Assembly: GCF_003598715.1 (NCBI RefSeq)
Contig: NZ_QZFU01000028.1
Location: 1 to 64,000, forward strand
Length of the DNA: 64,000 nucleotides
Direction: 5' to 3'
Source: Nocardia panacis
GTDB taxonomy: Bacteria; Actinomycetota; Actinomycetes; Mycobacteriales; Mycobacteriaceae
Shown here: in pieces, positions 1 through 7,864 of the stretch
Layout of the letters: each line of letters opens with the position of its first letter
Position numbering within the stretch: position 1 is the stretch's first letter
Position numbers and translations under genes: made by a program
Notes under the pieces: model-generated
Database searches by the model: none
The model's input: only the letters and a program-made list of their open reading frames with translations
What the model was told of the DNA's origin: nothing

Positions 1-200
1 TGGGTGCGCGGCCGTTGCGTCGCACGATCCAACGCGAGATCGAGGACCAGCTCTCGGAGAAGATCCTGTTCGGCGAGATCGGTCCCGGACAGGTCATCAC
101 CGTCGACGTCGAAGGCTGGAACGGCGAATCCGATCCGGAATTGATGGATGCCGCCAAACTTGTCTTCGGACCGAAAAACCTGGAGAGCTCGCTGACGTAA
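1..200 (+). CDS. clpC: ClpC-type AAA+ unfoldase, C-terminal end (partial)
   Basis: Only the last 65 or so codons are present; the gene enters from the left edge, reading in frame from base 3. The frame gives GARPLRRTIQREIEDQLSEK, the conserved end of the second AAA+ module (D2 small domain) of ClpC, the hexameric unfoldase that feeds ClpP. The tail after VDVEGWNGE is short and ends at TAA 198-200, without the long proline/alanine-rich tail usual for mycobacterial ClpC1, so this could be a second ClpC copy. It is probably unrelated to the biosynthetic locus that follows, because a strong promoter and about 190 nt separate them. Family assignment is secure; orthology to the essential ClpC1 is not. 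Confidence 0.85.
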   Translation, partial: GARPLRRTIQREIEDQLSEKILFGEIGPGQVITVDVEGWNGESDPELMDAAKLVFGPKNLESSLT

Positions 201-314
201 TCGATGGAATACCGAAACCGCGCAATGCCAATCGGCATTGTGCGGTCGAGTCGTGTCCGTGTGGAAACGTCCGAAATAAATCTTGATATTCATCCGATAT
301 CCGGGTCCGACCCA

Positions 315-344
315 TTGACACGATTAGATTAAAAAACATATAGT
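315..344 (+). promoter_or_regulatory. Sigma-70-type promoter for the first operon
   Basis: TTGACA (315-320) and TATAGT (339-344) are separated by 18 nt inside an AT-rich island. This is close to consensus and rare in DNA of this GC content. Predicted transcription start is near 351, about 38 nt before the TTG start at 389. Confidence 0.7.
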
Positions 345-388
345 GATTGAATAGTTAAACCAATACACAGACGCTGGAGGTGTCTGGA

Positions 389-1591
389 TTGAGCGCCATC
401 AGGGAGACCTACGAGTCACTGAACCTGGAACCGAAGCCGATCCGTCCGCATATTCTCGCGGCCGCGACCGTCGCATTCGGTGAGGACTACTACGCGGGCC
501 GCCGGGAGACCATCAATCTCTCCGGCTTCGTGCAGTTGAACAAGTGGCCCATGCCGGGCTTCGAACATCGCGTGGACGAAAAAGGCTACGCGGAGTTCGA
601 GACCGAACTGATCTCGGCCCCCGAGGTCGGCATCAAGGGATTCAGCTACGAGTTGAACGACCGCATCCAGGTGCTGTCCAACCCGTTCCTGCCCAATACC
701 GGTCATGTCCGGCAGATCACGCCGGGCAAGAACTTCCCCGCGGAGTTCCATATTCGCCGGTTCGGCATTCTGGAGTCGAGCACGCTGCGGCTCGCACACC
801 GCAATGTCATCGATATCTACGGCGTGGTCGATCACGTCCCGCCGTTCAAGAAGCCGCTCACCGGCCCATACCTGGGCAAGCCGCGCGGCGACGGCCCGTT
901 CGATGTCATCGTCGGCCCCAACGTCGTCAAGGGCACCACCCTGCCCGAGGCGTGGTACCCGGCCAATGACGACAACGAGCCGGTCGGCATCACCCCGAGC
1001 ATGTTCTTCATGCCCAGCGCCGGACCCTGCATCTCCATGCTCGTCGATCCGTCGATGATCATGCAGGTCTCCCTCGAGGGGCAAGCCAAGCTCGAAGTGG
1101 GCGGCAGGGAGGTGAGCGTCGACCTGGCAGGCGATTACAAGCAGGCGGCGGGCACCGAGATCCTGCTGTTCGGACCGGAGAAGCACGACGAGGGCAACGG
1201 CGTACTGGCCCAGATCTCGCGCATCGCCGTCACCGGACACTGCGCCGAACTGGGCGGTCGGGTCATGCTGCGGGTGAGCTTCCCGCGGGTGTCCGGCGGC
1301 ACCCTCGGCGAGGGCACCGAGGACAGCCTCAGCCGCGTGCGCTTCCCGAGCGAACTGCATATCGACACCGAGTTCGAGCTGGTCACCCCCGAGGCGACCC
1401 TCTACGCGACCAACCCGGTGCACGTATTCGGCAAGCTGGGCAGCATGGAGGCCACCGGGACCGAACTGCGGATGAACGGCACCGACGCGGCGCTGGTCAC
1501 CACCGGCGATGAGGTCAAGGCCAGGCTGACCGGGGTGAACCTGGTCATGCGCGACGCGTACGTCGGCGAGCACGCTGCCGTCAACGTGTAG
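389..1591 (+). CDS. Uncharacterised ~400-residue protein
   Basis: I do not recognise the family. The predicted protein is about 400 residues, soluble, with no signal peptide or membrane segment. It is rich in beta-type sequence with repeated Gly/Pro turns (for example a GPYLGKPRGDGPFDVIVGPN stretch near residue 170), suggesting a beta-sandwich or barrel. Start choice: a GTG at 380 lies inside the GGAGG at 376-380 and so cannot use it. TTG at 389 sits 8 nt after that GGAGG and gives a product starting MSAIRETYESL. The gene lies behind a strong promoter (315-344), is followed by a strong terminator, and precedes a methyltransferase and a propeller gene on the same strand. A role in the biosynthetic locus is inferred only from position. 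Confidence 0.75.
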   Translation: MSAIRETYESLNLEPKPIRPHILAAATVAFGEDYYAGRRETINLSGFVQLNKWPMPGFEHRVDEKGYAEFETELISAPEVGIKGFSYELNDRIQVLSNPFLPNTGHVRQITPGKNFPAEFHIRRFGILESSTLRLAHRNVIDIYGVVDHVPPFKKPLTGPYLGKPRGDGPFDVIVGPNVVKGTTLPEAWYPANDDNEPVGITPSMFFMPSAGPCISMLVDPSMIMQVSLEGQAKLEVGGREVSVDLAGDYKQAAGTEILLFGPEKHDEGNGVLAQISRIAVTGHCAELGGRVMLRVSFPRVSGGTLGEGTEDSLSRVRFPSELHIDTEFELVTPEATLYATNPVHVFGKLGSMEATGTELRMNGTDAALVTTGDEVKARLTGVNLVMRDAYVGEHAAVNV

Positions 1592-1602
1592 TGCGTAGAA
1601 AA

Positions 1603-1644
1603 CCGGGTGGTCCGCGCTTGACGCGGGCCACCCGGCTGGGTTTT
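1603..1644 (+). terminator. Rho-independent terminator
   Basis: A 14-bp stem (1603-1616 pairing with 1622-1635, one T-G wobble) with a 5-nt loop CTTGA is followed by a T run at 1641-1644. It sits 12 nt past the stop of the 389-1591 gene and would at least partly separate it from the downstream methyltransferase. Confidence 0.8.
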
Positions 1645-1690
1645 CGTTGATATTGCTTGATTAATTCATAGCGATGCGCGGGAGGCGTCG

Positions 1691-2542
1691 ATGGATCAGC
1701 GGTTACTCCTCATGCACCAGGTGATGCTGGCGGACCGCCCGCGCATGGACGCCTACGACAGGGCGCTGGCCCGCGCGGTGCGTCCCGGCGCGATCGTCGC
1801 CGATATCGGTGCGGGCACGCTGGCGCTGTCCCTGCTCGCGCTCAAACACGGTGCGGCCCACGTATATTCGATCGAGGCGGACCCGCAGATGGCCGCGGTG
1901 GCCGAACGCCTCATCGCCGACAACGACCTGAAGGAACGCATCACCCTGGTCCAGGGCGATGCCAGAGCGGTCCGCCTGCCGCGGCGCGTCGACGTCGTGG
2001 TCTCGGAGATGATGGGCAACCTCGGCCCCGAGGAGGATATGGTCCGCGTGCTCGAGGGTTTCGCCCGCAAGAATCTGCGCCCCGGCGGGCAGGTCATCCC
2101 GCGCAGGCTGCACACCATGCTGGCCGCCGTCGAATTCGACGACGAGGGCTGGGGCATCTGGGGCGATTTCCACGGCTTCCGACTCGACGCGGTCCAGGAT
2201 TTCGCCGAGCCGCGCGCCCACCTGCACTTCTTCCAGCGCGCGCCGCGCCTGCTGAGCGCCCCCGAGCCACTGGCCGACCGAATGCACCTACCCATCGCCG
2301 AATCCGGGAATCTCCAGGCGATCCTCGGCTACTTCACCGCCGAACTCACCGACGAGATCGCGCTGTCCAACTTCCCCTCCTATCCGGGATGCAATTGGGC
2401 CGTGTGGGTTTGGCCGCTGCGGCACACCATGGTCGCGGCGGGAGCTGATGTGCGCGTCGCGGTGCGGCGTCCGGCGGGCGCCGCCGCGCGCGAGGTCACG
2501 CAATGGCGGCTCGACTGCGCGATCGCGGAAGCGAGGCCGTAA
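1691..2542 (+). CDS. PRMT-like class I SAM-dependent methyltransferase
   Basis: A Rossmann-fold methyltransferase of 283 residues. Motif I is DIGAGTLALS (around residue 38) and the acidic SAM-ribose ligand is in SIEAD. The stretch SEMMGNLGPEED (around 104-115) resembles the double-E loop that protein arginine N-methyltransferases use to hold the guanidinium group (SEWMG...YESM). The domain after it is beta-rich, as in the PRMT barrel. ATG 1691 has GGGAGG 5-6 nt upstream. The stop overlaps the next start by one base (TAATG), so it is probably translationally coupled to the beta-propeller gene. The substrate could be a protein arginine or a small amine/guanidine; the sequence does not decide. 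Confidence 0.8.
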   Translation: MDQRLLLMHQVMLADRPRMDAYDRALARAVRPGAIVADIGAGTLALSLLALKHGAAHVYSIEADPQMAAVAERLIADNDLKERITLVQGDARAVRLPRRVDVVVSEMMGNLGPEEDMVRVLEGFARKNLRPGGQVIPRRLHTMLAAVEFDDEGWGIWGDFHGFRLDAVQDFAEPRAHLHFFQRAPRLLSAPEPLADRMHLPIAESGNLQAILGYFTAELTDEIALSNFPSYPGCNWAVWVWPLRHTMVAAGADVRVAVRRPAGAAAREVTQWRLDCAIAEARP

Positions 2543-3177
2543 TGCCGTATTCGGTGGGGACCGTGCGGGATCTGCCGGTGCGGGCGCTCAAACTGTGCGG
2601 GCTCACCTGGTCGGGGGATCTGCTCTGGTTCTCCGAGGGCGTGCTCAATCAGATCATCGCGGTGGACCCGGCGACCGGAGCAGTGCAGCACCGGATCCCG
2701 TGCGCGGGTATCCGCTCGGACCTGACAACGTTGGGCGGCAGGCTGATTCAGGTGGCGGGCGAGGAGCGCGCGCTGCGGGTCATCGATCCCGGAACCGGTG
2801 AGATGATCATCGAGCTGCCGAATCCGCGTCCTGGCGAGGATCTTTCGGGCCTGGAGGCCACCCAGCACGGTATCTGGCTCGGGTTCGCGAACCGCCGCGT
2901 CATCGAGTTGCGCACCATCGGCGGTATGCGCCTGGTCGATACCGTCCCGGTGCGGGTGGCCCCGGCGGGTGTCACCGTCTCCGACAACTACCTGGTCTAT
3001 TCCGACTATCACGGCGCGACGATCTGCGTCGTCGATCTGGAGACAAAGCGCGAGGTCGCCGCCTACAGCGTCGCGGGCGGCCCCACCGGCCTCACCTGGG
3101 ACGGCAGCCGCATCTGGTACTGCGATCACACCACGCTGCAACTGCGCGCCATCGCGGTGCCGGGGGTCAGCGGATAG
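2542..3177 (+). CDS. Small beta-propeller protein (copy 1)
   Basis: About 211 residues made of repeated beta-propeller blades: pairs of GLTW-(S/D)G-xx-(L/I)W...(A/V)(I/V)D motifs near both ends and two more degenerate blades between them. No signal peptide, so it is cytoplasmic. It resembles SMP-30/virginiamycin-B-lyase-type and PQQ-like propellers in rhythm, but no catalytic metal set is evident. It is a clear paralogue of the propeller at 13796-14446, sharing CGLTW near the N-terminus and PTGLTWDG-xx-(I/L)WYCD near the C-terminus. ATG 2542 overlaps the stop of the PRMT-like gene. It is convergent with an oligopeptide-binding-like gene, and the other copy is fused to such a protein, so the two probably act together. 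Confidence 0.75.
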   Translation: MPYSVGTVRDLPVRALKLCGLTWSGDLLWFSEGVLNQIIAVDPATGAVQHRIPCAGIRSDLTTLGGRLIQVAGEERALRVIDPGTGEMIIELPNPRPGEDLSGLEATQHGIWLGFANRRVIELRTIGGMRLVDTVPVRVAPAGVTVSDNYLVYSDYHGATICVVDLETKREVAAYSVAGGPTGLTWDGSRIWYCDHTTLQLRAIAVPGVSG

Positions 3178-3204
3178 CACTGCCCCCGGCGCACCCGCTC
3201 CGGA

Positions 3205-4893
3205 TCAGACGTCGAGCCAGAGATTGGACAGATCGAACCAGCGGTCGATGGTCGGCATGGCGATCGCATTGCGCACCCTGGCCCCGCGCAGATGCGGAAT
3301 CGTGGGGGCGTGCACCAGGATCGGCACGATGACGGCGTCCCGCATCACCTGCAGATCCACCGCATGCCACGCCTGGTGCGCGGCGGTCGGATCGGTGGCC
3401 GAGAGCGCCGCGTCGATCATCCGGTCGACCTCGGGATTGCTGTAGCAGCCGTAGTTTCCGGTGCCGCGCACCTCATTGGTCTGGAACATGGGTTGCAGGA
3501 AGGCGCGGCCGTTGTTGCCGAACCAGTCGGGGGTCCAGGCGGGGGCGGAGATATCCCAGCCGCCCGCCCTGGCGTTGGCCGGATCGCGCAGGAACGGGTA
3601 GTAGCGGCTGTGGTCCATCTCCACGAAGCGCACCGTGATGCCGATCTCGGCCAGATCGGCGGCGATCGACTGGGCCACTTCGGGATTGGCGTCCACATGC
3701 CGGTGCACCATGGTCAGGGTCATTCCCTCGGGATAGCCCGCCTCCGCCAGCAGTTGCCGGGCGCGGTCCGGATTGCCGCGATCCTCGTGGGAGGGGTAGA
3801 GGTCGACGTTCTCGTACCCGTAGTTGCCCGGCGGAATCGCCGAATGCGCGGGCCACATGACGGTGCCGACGCTCAGCTTGTCGAAGATGTCGACCAGTGC
3901 GGCCTTGTTCACCGCGTACGAGATGGCCTGGCGCACCGCGACTTTGCCCATCGCGCCACCCGCGTTCGGGCTGACGGTATTGAACACCAGGTAGGGGTTG
4001 AGCGCGTAGCCGAGGTTGTTGCCGGGGTCGGTGGGGTTGTCCGCGTAGTACTCGGTGACGGGCGAGGCCCAGGACAGATCCGCCGCGCCCGCCCGGATGA
4101 CCGCGCCGACCTGTTCGGGAGTGGCCTTCTCCATGGTGATCTCGACGCCGTCCAGATATTGGTGCCGCACCGGATCGCTGTCGCGACGCCACACCGGATT
4201 TCGCTCCATGCGCAGGTAGCGGCCGTGATCGTAACGGGTGAGCCGATACGGGCCGAGTGAGATGGTGTTGCGGCGGAACTCGGCGCTGTCGGGGAGGTAG
4301 GCGTCGTATTCGACCGGCGCGGGGGAGGCGAACATCATCGACAGGATGTGGATGAAATCCAGGGCGGGCCTTGTCAATTGGAAGATCAGCGTGTGGTCGT
4401 CGGGTGCGGTGATCCCCGCGATCTCGTGGGAGTTCTGGAACTCGGCGAGTTCGGCGGCGGTCGGTGTGTCGGAGACGGCGGCGGCGTAGTCGTCGCAGTA
4501 GGCCGCCATCCCTCGAATCGTGCTGGTGTAGTAGTGGATCGCTCCGGCGCGCAGCACCGGATTGCACATGCGCTTGAAGCCGCGGATGAAGTCCCGTGCC
4601 GTCACCGGACGTGGTGGGTTGGTGGCCCACAGCGCATCTCGGCGCAGGTGGATGGTGTAGGTCAGTTGGTCCGCGCTGATGGTGGGCATGGCGAGCGCGA
4701 TATCGGGCACCGGGGTGACCTGCGTCCAGTCCCTCAGGCGCGCCACCGGCAGGTAGGTGAACAGTTGCCGGGTGAACAGCCGGATGATCTGGCCGGAGAG
4801 CATGTAGTACGAGCTCGCCGGATCCACGTGATCCATACTTCCGGGGCCGTACATTCGCAGGATGCCACCGTAGGTGGGCCGATCACCGCTCAT
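3205..4893 (-). CDS. Cytoplasmic oligopeptide-binding-protein-like (SBP family 5), copy A
   Basis: A 562-residue protein of the family 5 solute-binding fold (DppA/OppA/NikA type). Characteristic elements are YGGILRMYGPGSMDHVDP near the N-terminus, the CDS-central RLTRYDHG..LRMERNPVWRR, and DPDRARQLLAEAGYPEGMTLT (printed in the gene as NPDRARQLL). Normal members are secreted lipoproteins; this one has no hydrophobic signal segment and no lipobox Cys. The ATG at 4893 is chosen because AGGAGGA lies 7 nt upstream; the frame stays open further upstream without a ribosome site or signal sequence. It is divergent from the second copy at 5028, with a palindrome between them (4936-4950). No ABC permease or ATPase is nearby, so transport is unlikely; ligand binding, sequestration or delivery inside the cell is an inference. 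Confidence 0.8.
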   Translation of the reverse strand: MSGDRPTYGGILRMYGPGSMDHVDPASSYYMLSGQIIRLFTRQLFTYLPVARLRDWTQVTPVPDIALAMPTISADQLTYTIHLRRDALWATNPPRPVTARDFIRGFKRMCNPVLRAGAIHYYTSTIRGMAAYCDDYAAAVSDTPTAAELAEFQNSHEIAGITAPDDHTLIFQLTRPALDFIHILSMMFASPAPVEYDAYLPDSAEFRRNTISLGPYRLTRYDHGRYLRMERNPVWRRDSDPVRHQYLDGVEITMEKATPEQVGAVIRAGAADLSWASPVTEYYADNPTDPGNNLGYALNPYLVFNTVSPNAGGAMGKVAVRQAISYAVNKAALVDIFDKLSVGTVMWPAHSAIPPGNYGYENVDLYPSHEDRGNPDRARQLLAEAGYPEGMTLTMVHRHVDANPEVAQSIAADLAEIGITVRFVEMDHSRYYPFLRDPANARAGGWDISAPAWTPDWFGNNGRAFLQPMFQTNEVRGTGNYGCYSNPEVDRMIDAALSATDPTAAHQAWHAVDLQVMRDAVIVPILVHAPTIPHLRGARVRNAIAMPTIDRWFDLSNLWLDV

Positions 4894-4935
4894 TGCCCTG
4901 TCCTCCTGATCTCCGCTGCATCCAGCGGGCTCAGG

Positions 4936-4950
4936 ATTACTATAAGTAAT
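4936..4950. promoter_or_regulatory. Palindromic operator-like site between divergent SBP-like genes
   Basis: ATTACT-ATA-AGTAAT is a perfect 6-3-6 inverted repeat, followed by a further half-site (TAAGTAA repeats at 4943-4949 and 4952-4958). It lies in the AT-rich centre of the 134-nt divergent gap and could control both genes. Confidence 0.5.
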
Positions 4951-5027
4951 GTAAGTAACTTTGGGCTCTGCTTCCCACGAGATCGACTCTGCGAGAAGCG
5001 ATGCCGACAATGGCCGGGAAAGGTGTG

Positions 5028-6731
5028 ATGGCGATGCTGGAAGCGGTGCCCGAGGTCGAGACGAACCGCCCGCGTCGCGGTGGCACCCTCACCCTGGTCG
5101 GCGCGGGCGATGTCGATCATCTCGATCCCGCGCTTGCCTATCACACGGCCACCCGTGGCATCCTGCGCGCCTACACCCGACAGCTCGTCGGCTATGTGGC
5201 CAGTCGCGATCGAACGGAGGCCGGGCGGATCGTCGCCGATATGGCCACCGAGGTCCCCACCGTCGCCAATGGTCGAATTCGCGGGCACGGCACCGAGTAT
5301 CGGTTCACGCTGCGGGATGGTCTGCGCTGGTGCACGCCCACCGGTCCGCGCGCGATGACGGCGGGGGATGTGGTGCGCGGTATCAAGCGCCTGGCGCATC
5401 CGCTCGCGAGCAGTCCGGGCCTGGCCTACTACGTGGCCACCATCGCGGGGATGGCCGAATACCGTGACCTGCTCGCCGCCACCCCGCCGGGCGCCATCGC
5501 CGACAGGATCGCCGATGCCGAGGTGCGCGGCCTGCGGGCCGAGGGTGATTCGGAAATCATCTGTACCACAAGCTATCCCGCGTCCGACTTCTTGAATATG
5601 CTGGCGCTGCCCTTCGCCACCCCGGCGCCGGTCGAATACCTCGACCATATTCCCGGCAGTCCGGAGCTGAACGCGATCCTCGCCGCCAACGGCCCCTACC
5701 GGGTGACGCGCTACCTGCCGGGTGAATCGATTGTCCTGGAACGCAATCCGTTCTGGGATCCGACGACGGACCCCCTGCGCGCGGCCCATGTCGACGCCAT
5801 CGAGATTCGCGAGGGCCTGTCCGAACGCCGCGCCCACGATATGGTCGGCGCGGCCGAGGCCGACATGATGTGGGATATCCAGCCGCTCACCGAGGAACTG
5901 CCCCCGCTGCTGGCCTCCGACGACCCGCGTCTCGAGGTCTGCCCGGCCGGACTGTTCAGTCCCTATCTCGTCCTCAACTTCGCCAGTCCTGTTCTGGCCG
6001 ACCGTGATATCCGCGTCGCCCTCCAGTACGCGGTCGACAAGGCCGCCGTCGCGCGGGTGTGGGGCGGTCCGCGACTCAACGATATCGCCGACCAGATCCT
6101 GCCGCCGCTGTGCACGGCGCACCGGGAGTTCCACCCGTACGGCACCGCGGGCGGGCGCGGCGATCCGGAGCGCGCCCGACGGCTGCTGGCCGCGGCCGGC
6201 TATCCGGAGGGGCTGACGCTGCGACTGATCTTCCGCGACCGCGACATTCATCCGGACACCGCGCGCGAGATCCGGGATGCCATGGCGCGCGCGAATATTC
6301 GGGTCGAGCTCGTCGGCGTCTCGATCAATGAGCTGTTCTCCGACTACTTCTCGGGGGGCAACGATCGCTGGGATATGGCGCTCACCGGGTGGGAGCCGGA
6401 CTGGTACGGCAATAATGCCCGCACCTACCTGCAGCCGCTGTTCGACAGCCGCGGCGTCGGCCCCGACGGCGACTGGGGTGCGAACTTCGGCCGCTATCGC
6501 AGCGCGAAGGTCAACGATCTGCTCGGCGCGGCCCTCACCGCCGCCGATGCGTCGGTCGCGGGCGAACTGTTCCGTCAGGTGGAGGTCGAGGTGCTGCGCG
6601 ATGCCGCGGTGGTGCCCATCCTCTTCGCGCACCAGTACTGGTGGCACGCCACCACGGTCCGCAACTGGCTTCCCTATCCGGTGCTGAATGGAGATCCGAC
6701 GAACCTGTGGTTGGCCGATCCGCGCGAGTGA
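5028..6731 (+). CDS. Cytoplasmic oligopeptide-binding-protein-like (SBP family 5), copy B
   Basis: About 567 residues with the same family 5 layout as copy A: RRGGTLTLVGAGDVDHLDP at the start, GPYRVTRYLPGESIVLERNP mid-protein, and DPERARRLLAAAGYPEGLTL in the second lobe. As in copy A there is no signal peptide and no lipobox. ATG 5028 has GGGAAAGG ending 4 nt upstream; in-frame ATGs at 5001 and 5010 are possible but lack a good ribosome site. Copies A and B are divergently arranged and diverged paralogues, and a third copy is fused to a propeller at 13796-16138. Three such proteins without any permease suggest they serve the pathway as binding or carrier proteins, possibly for a toxic intermediate or product. 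This last point is speculation. Confidence 0.8.
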   Translation: MAMLEAVPEVETNRPRRGGTLTLVGAGDVDHLDPALAYHTATRGILRAYTRQLVGYVASRDRTEAGRIVADMATEVPTVANGRIRGHGTEYRFTLRDGLRWCTPTGPRAMTAGDVVRGIKRLAHPLASSPGLAYYVATIAGMAEYRDLLAATPPGAIADRIADAEVRGLRAEGDSEIICTTSYPASDFLNMLALPFATPAPVEYLDHIPGSPELNAILAANGPYRVTRYLPGESIVLERNPFWDPTTDPLRAAHVDAIEIREGLSERRAHDMVGAAEADMMWDIQPLTEELPPLLASDDPRLEVCPAGLFSPYLVLNFASPVLADRDIRVALQYAVDKAAVARVWGGPRLNDIADQILPPLCTAHREFHPYGTAGGRGDPERARRLLAAAGYPEGLTLRLIFRDRDIHPDTAREIRDAMARANIRVELVGVSINELFSDYFSGGNDRWDMALTGWEPDWYGNNARTYLQPLFDSRGVGPDGDWGANFGRYRSAKVNDLLGAALTAADASVAGELFRQVEVEVLRDAAVVPILFAHQYWWHATTVRNWLPYPVLNGDPTNLWLADPRE

Positions 6732-6830
6732 CCGGCCGGAATGCCCGCGCAACCGGCCGGTTGCGGCTAATGTGGACGGGTACCACTATGGAAAGATCTA
6801 TCGAATCGCATTCAGCGAACAGGAGGCAAA

Positions 6831-7313
6831 ATGGTTGCCCCGCAGTCGATCGAACCCGTGACCTTGGATGTCGGGATGCTCATTCGGCGTCCACCGCACG
6901 AGGTCTTCGAGGCATTGGCCGATCCGGCTATCACCACGCGATACTGGTTCACCGGGAGCACGGGCCGGATGGACGAGGGCGCGAAGCTCACCTGGACCTG
7001 GGATATGTACGGGGCATCGCGGGAGATCCAGGTCGAGAAGGTGGAGAAGAATCGACTGATTCGCTTCACCTGGAACAACTACGAGGTGCCGACCACGGTG
7101 GAGTTCTCCTGCCTGCCCTTCGAGAACAACACCACCTACTTGCGCATCACCGAAACCGGCTACGCGGGCGAACTCTCGGATCGGATCATCGCCGTGCGCG
7201 ATTCGACGGCCGGATTCGCCTTCATGATCAGCGGGTTGAAGGCAGTCCTGGAACGCGATATCGAATTGGGTCTGGTGGTCGACGAGCATCCGCCGAACCT
7301 GAAGCTCGATTAA
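6831..7313 (+). CDS. AHSA1/SRPBCC (START-like) domain protein 1
   Basis: A single-domain helix-grip protein of 160 residues: N-terminal PPHEVFEALADPAITTRYWF, then SxxTWTWDMYG, then a long C-terminal helix (FMISGLKAVLERDIELG). The family binds hydrophobic ligands or acts as cyclase. AGGAGG 5 nt before ATG 6831 gives a strong start. It heads a plus-strand set with a second SRPBCC protein and a P450. It is most similar within the window to the SRPBCC gene at 39886-40362 (shared TRxWFTxSTG and SWTWxMYD/G). Known relevance: the calicheamicin self-resistance protein CalC and relatives near enediyne clusters have this fold, so self-resistance is a reasonable but unproven role. Confidence 0.8.
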   Translation: MVAPQSIEPVTLDVGMLIRRPPHEVFEALADPAITTRYWFTGSTGRMDEGAKLTWTWDMYGASREIQVEKVEKNRLIRFTWNNYEVPTTVEFSCLPFENNTTYLRITETGYAGELSDRIIAVRDSTAGFAFMISGLKAVLERDIELGLVVDEHPPNLKLD

Positions 7314-7339
7314 TGCTCGATAGGTAGTGGAGTGAGTCG

Positions 7340-7855
7340 ATGAGTACCCTGGAATTCACCTCTGTCACCCAGATCGCGGCCGCCCCGGAGCGGGTGTGGG
7401 CCGCCCTTACCGAACCGGAGGATATCCGGCGCTACTGGTTCGGTGTCGCCATGCAATCGGATTGGCAGGTCGGTTCGCCGGTGAAATGGCAGAATTCGCC
7501 GGAGGAGGAATTCCAGGATCTCGGCCAGGTGGTATTGGCCGCCGAGCCCTACCATCGGCTCTCCTACAGTTGGCACCTGCTCCAGCCGACGCACGCTCAG
7601 CTCTTCGGCTGGTCGGAGGCGGAACTCGCCGAATACTCGAAGGAACCGCGCACCAAGGTCGTCTTCGATATCGCCGCCGAACCCGACGGATCCCTGGTGA
7701 CCGTGGTGCACAGCGGTTTCGCCCCCGACAGCATGATGTACCGGGCCATCAGCGGTCAGCTCACCGGTAGTGGCGGTTGGGGCGGTCTGATGAAGAATCT
7801 CAAGATCCTGCTGGAAACCGGCCGGGTGCACGCCGTTCGGCCCGATCAAGCCTGA
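7340..7855 (+). CDS. AHSA1/SRPBCC (START-like) domain protein 2
   Basis: 171 residues with the AHSA1 signature: an N-terminal strand, AAAPERVWAALTEPEDIRRYWFG, a central beta-sheet (VKWQNSP...LGQVV, HRLSYSW) and a C-terminal amphipathic helix (GGWGGLMKNLKILLETG). No signal peptide. It starts 26 nt after the first SRPBCC gene with a GGAGTGAG ribosome site and is followed 9 nt later by the P450, so the three are very likely co-transcribed. It is the most divergent of the four SRPBCC proteins in the locus. Possible jobs are ligand binding, cyclisation or CalC-like sacrificial resistance; sequence alone does not choose. Confidence 0.8.
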   Translation: MSTLEFTSVTQIAAAPERVWAALTEPEDIRRYWFGVAMQSDWQVGSPVKWQNSPEEEFQDLGQVVLAAEPYHRLSYSWHLLQPTHAQLFGWSEAELAEYSKEPRTKVVFDIAAEPDGSLVTVVHSGFAPDSMMYRAISGQLTGSGGWGGLMKNLKILLETGRVHAVRPDQA

Positions 7856-7864
7856 GTATTTCCG

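Noticed and set aside
416..1573. Long open frame opposite the first unknown gene
   Set aside because: Codon-position shadow in GC-rich DNA: low-complexity Arg/Gly/His/Asp composition, no ribosome site, and the plus-strand gene has a strong promoter and start.
3205..6731. A dipeptide ABC uptake system
   Set aside because: No permease or ATPase genes are near and the binding proteins lack signal peptides and lipoboxes.
4890..6752. 620-codon open frame antisense to binding-protein copy B
   Set aside because: Composition is Arg/Gly/His/Asp-rich and unlike any family, while the plus strand encodes a clear SBP family 5 protein.
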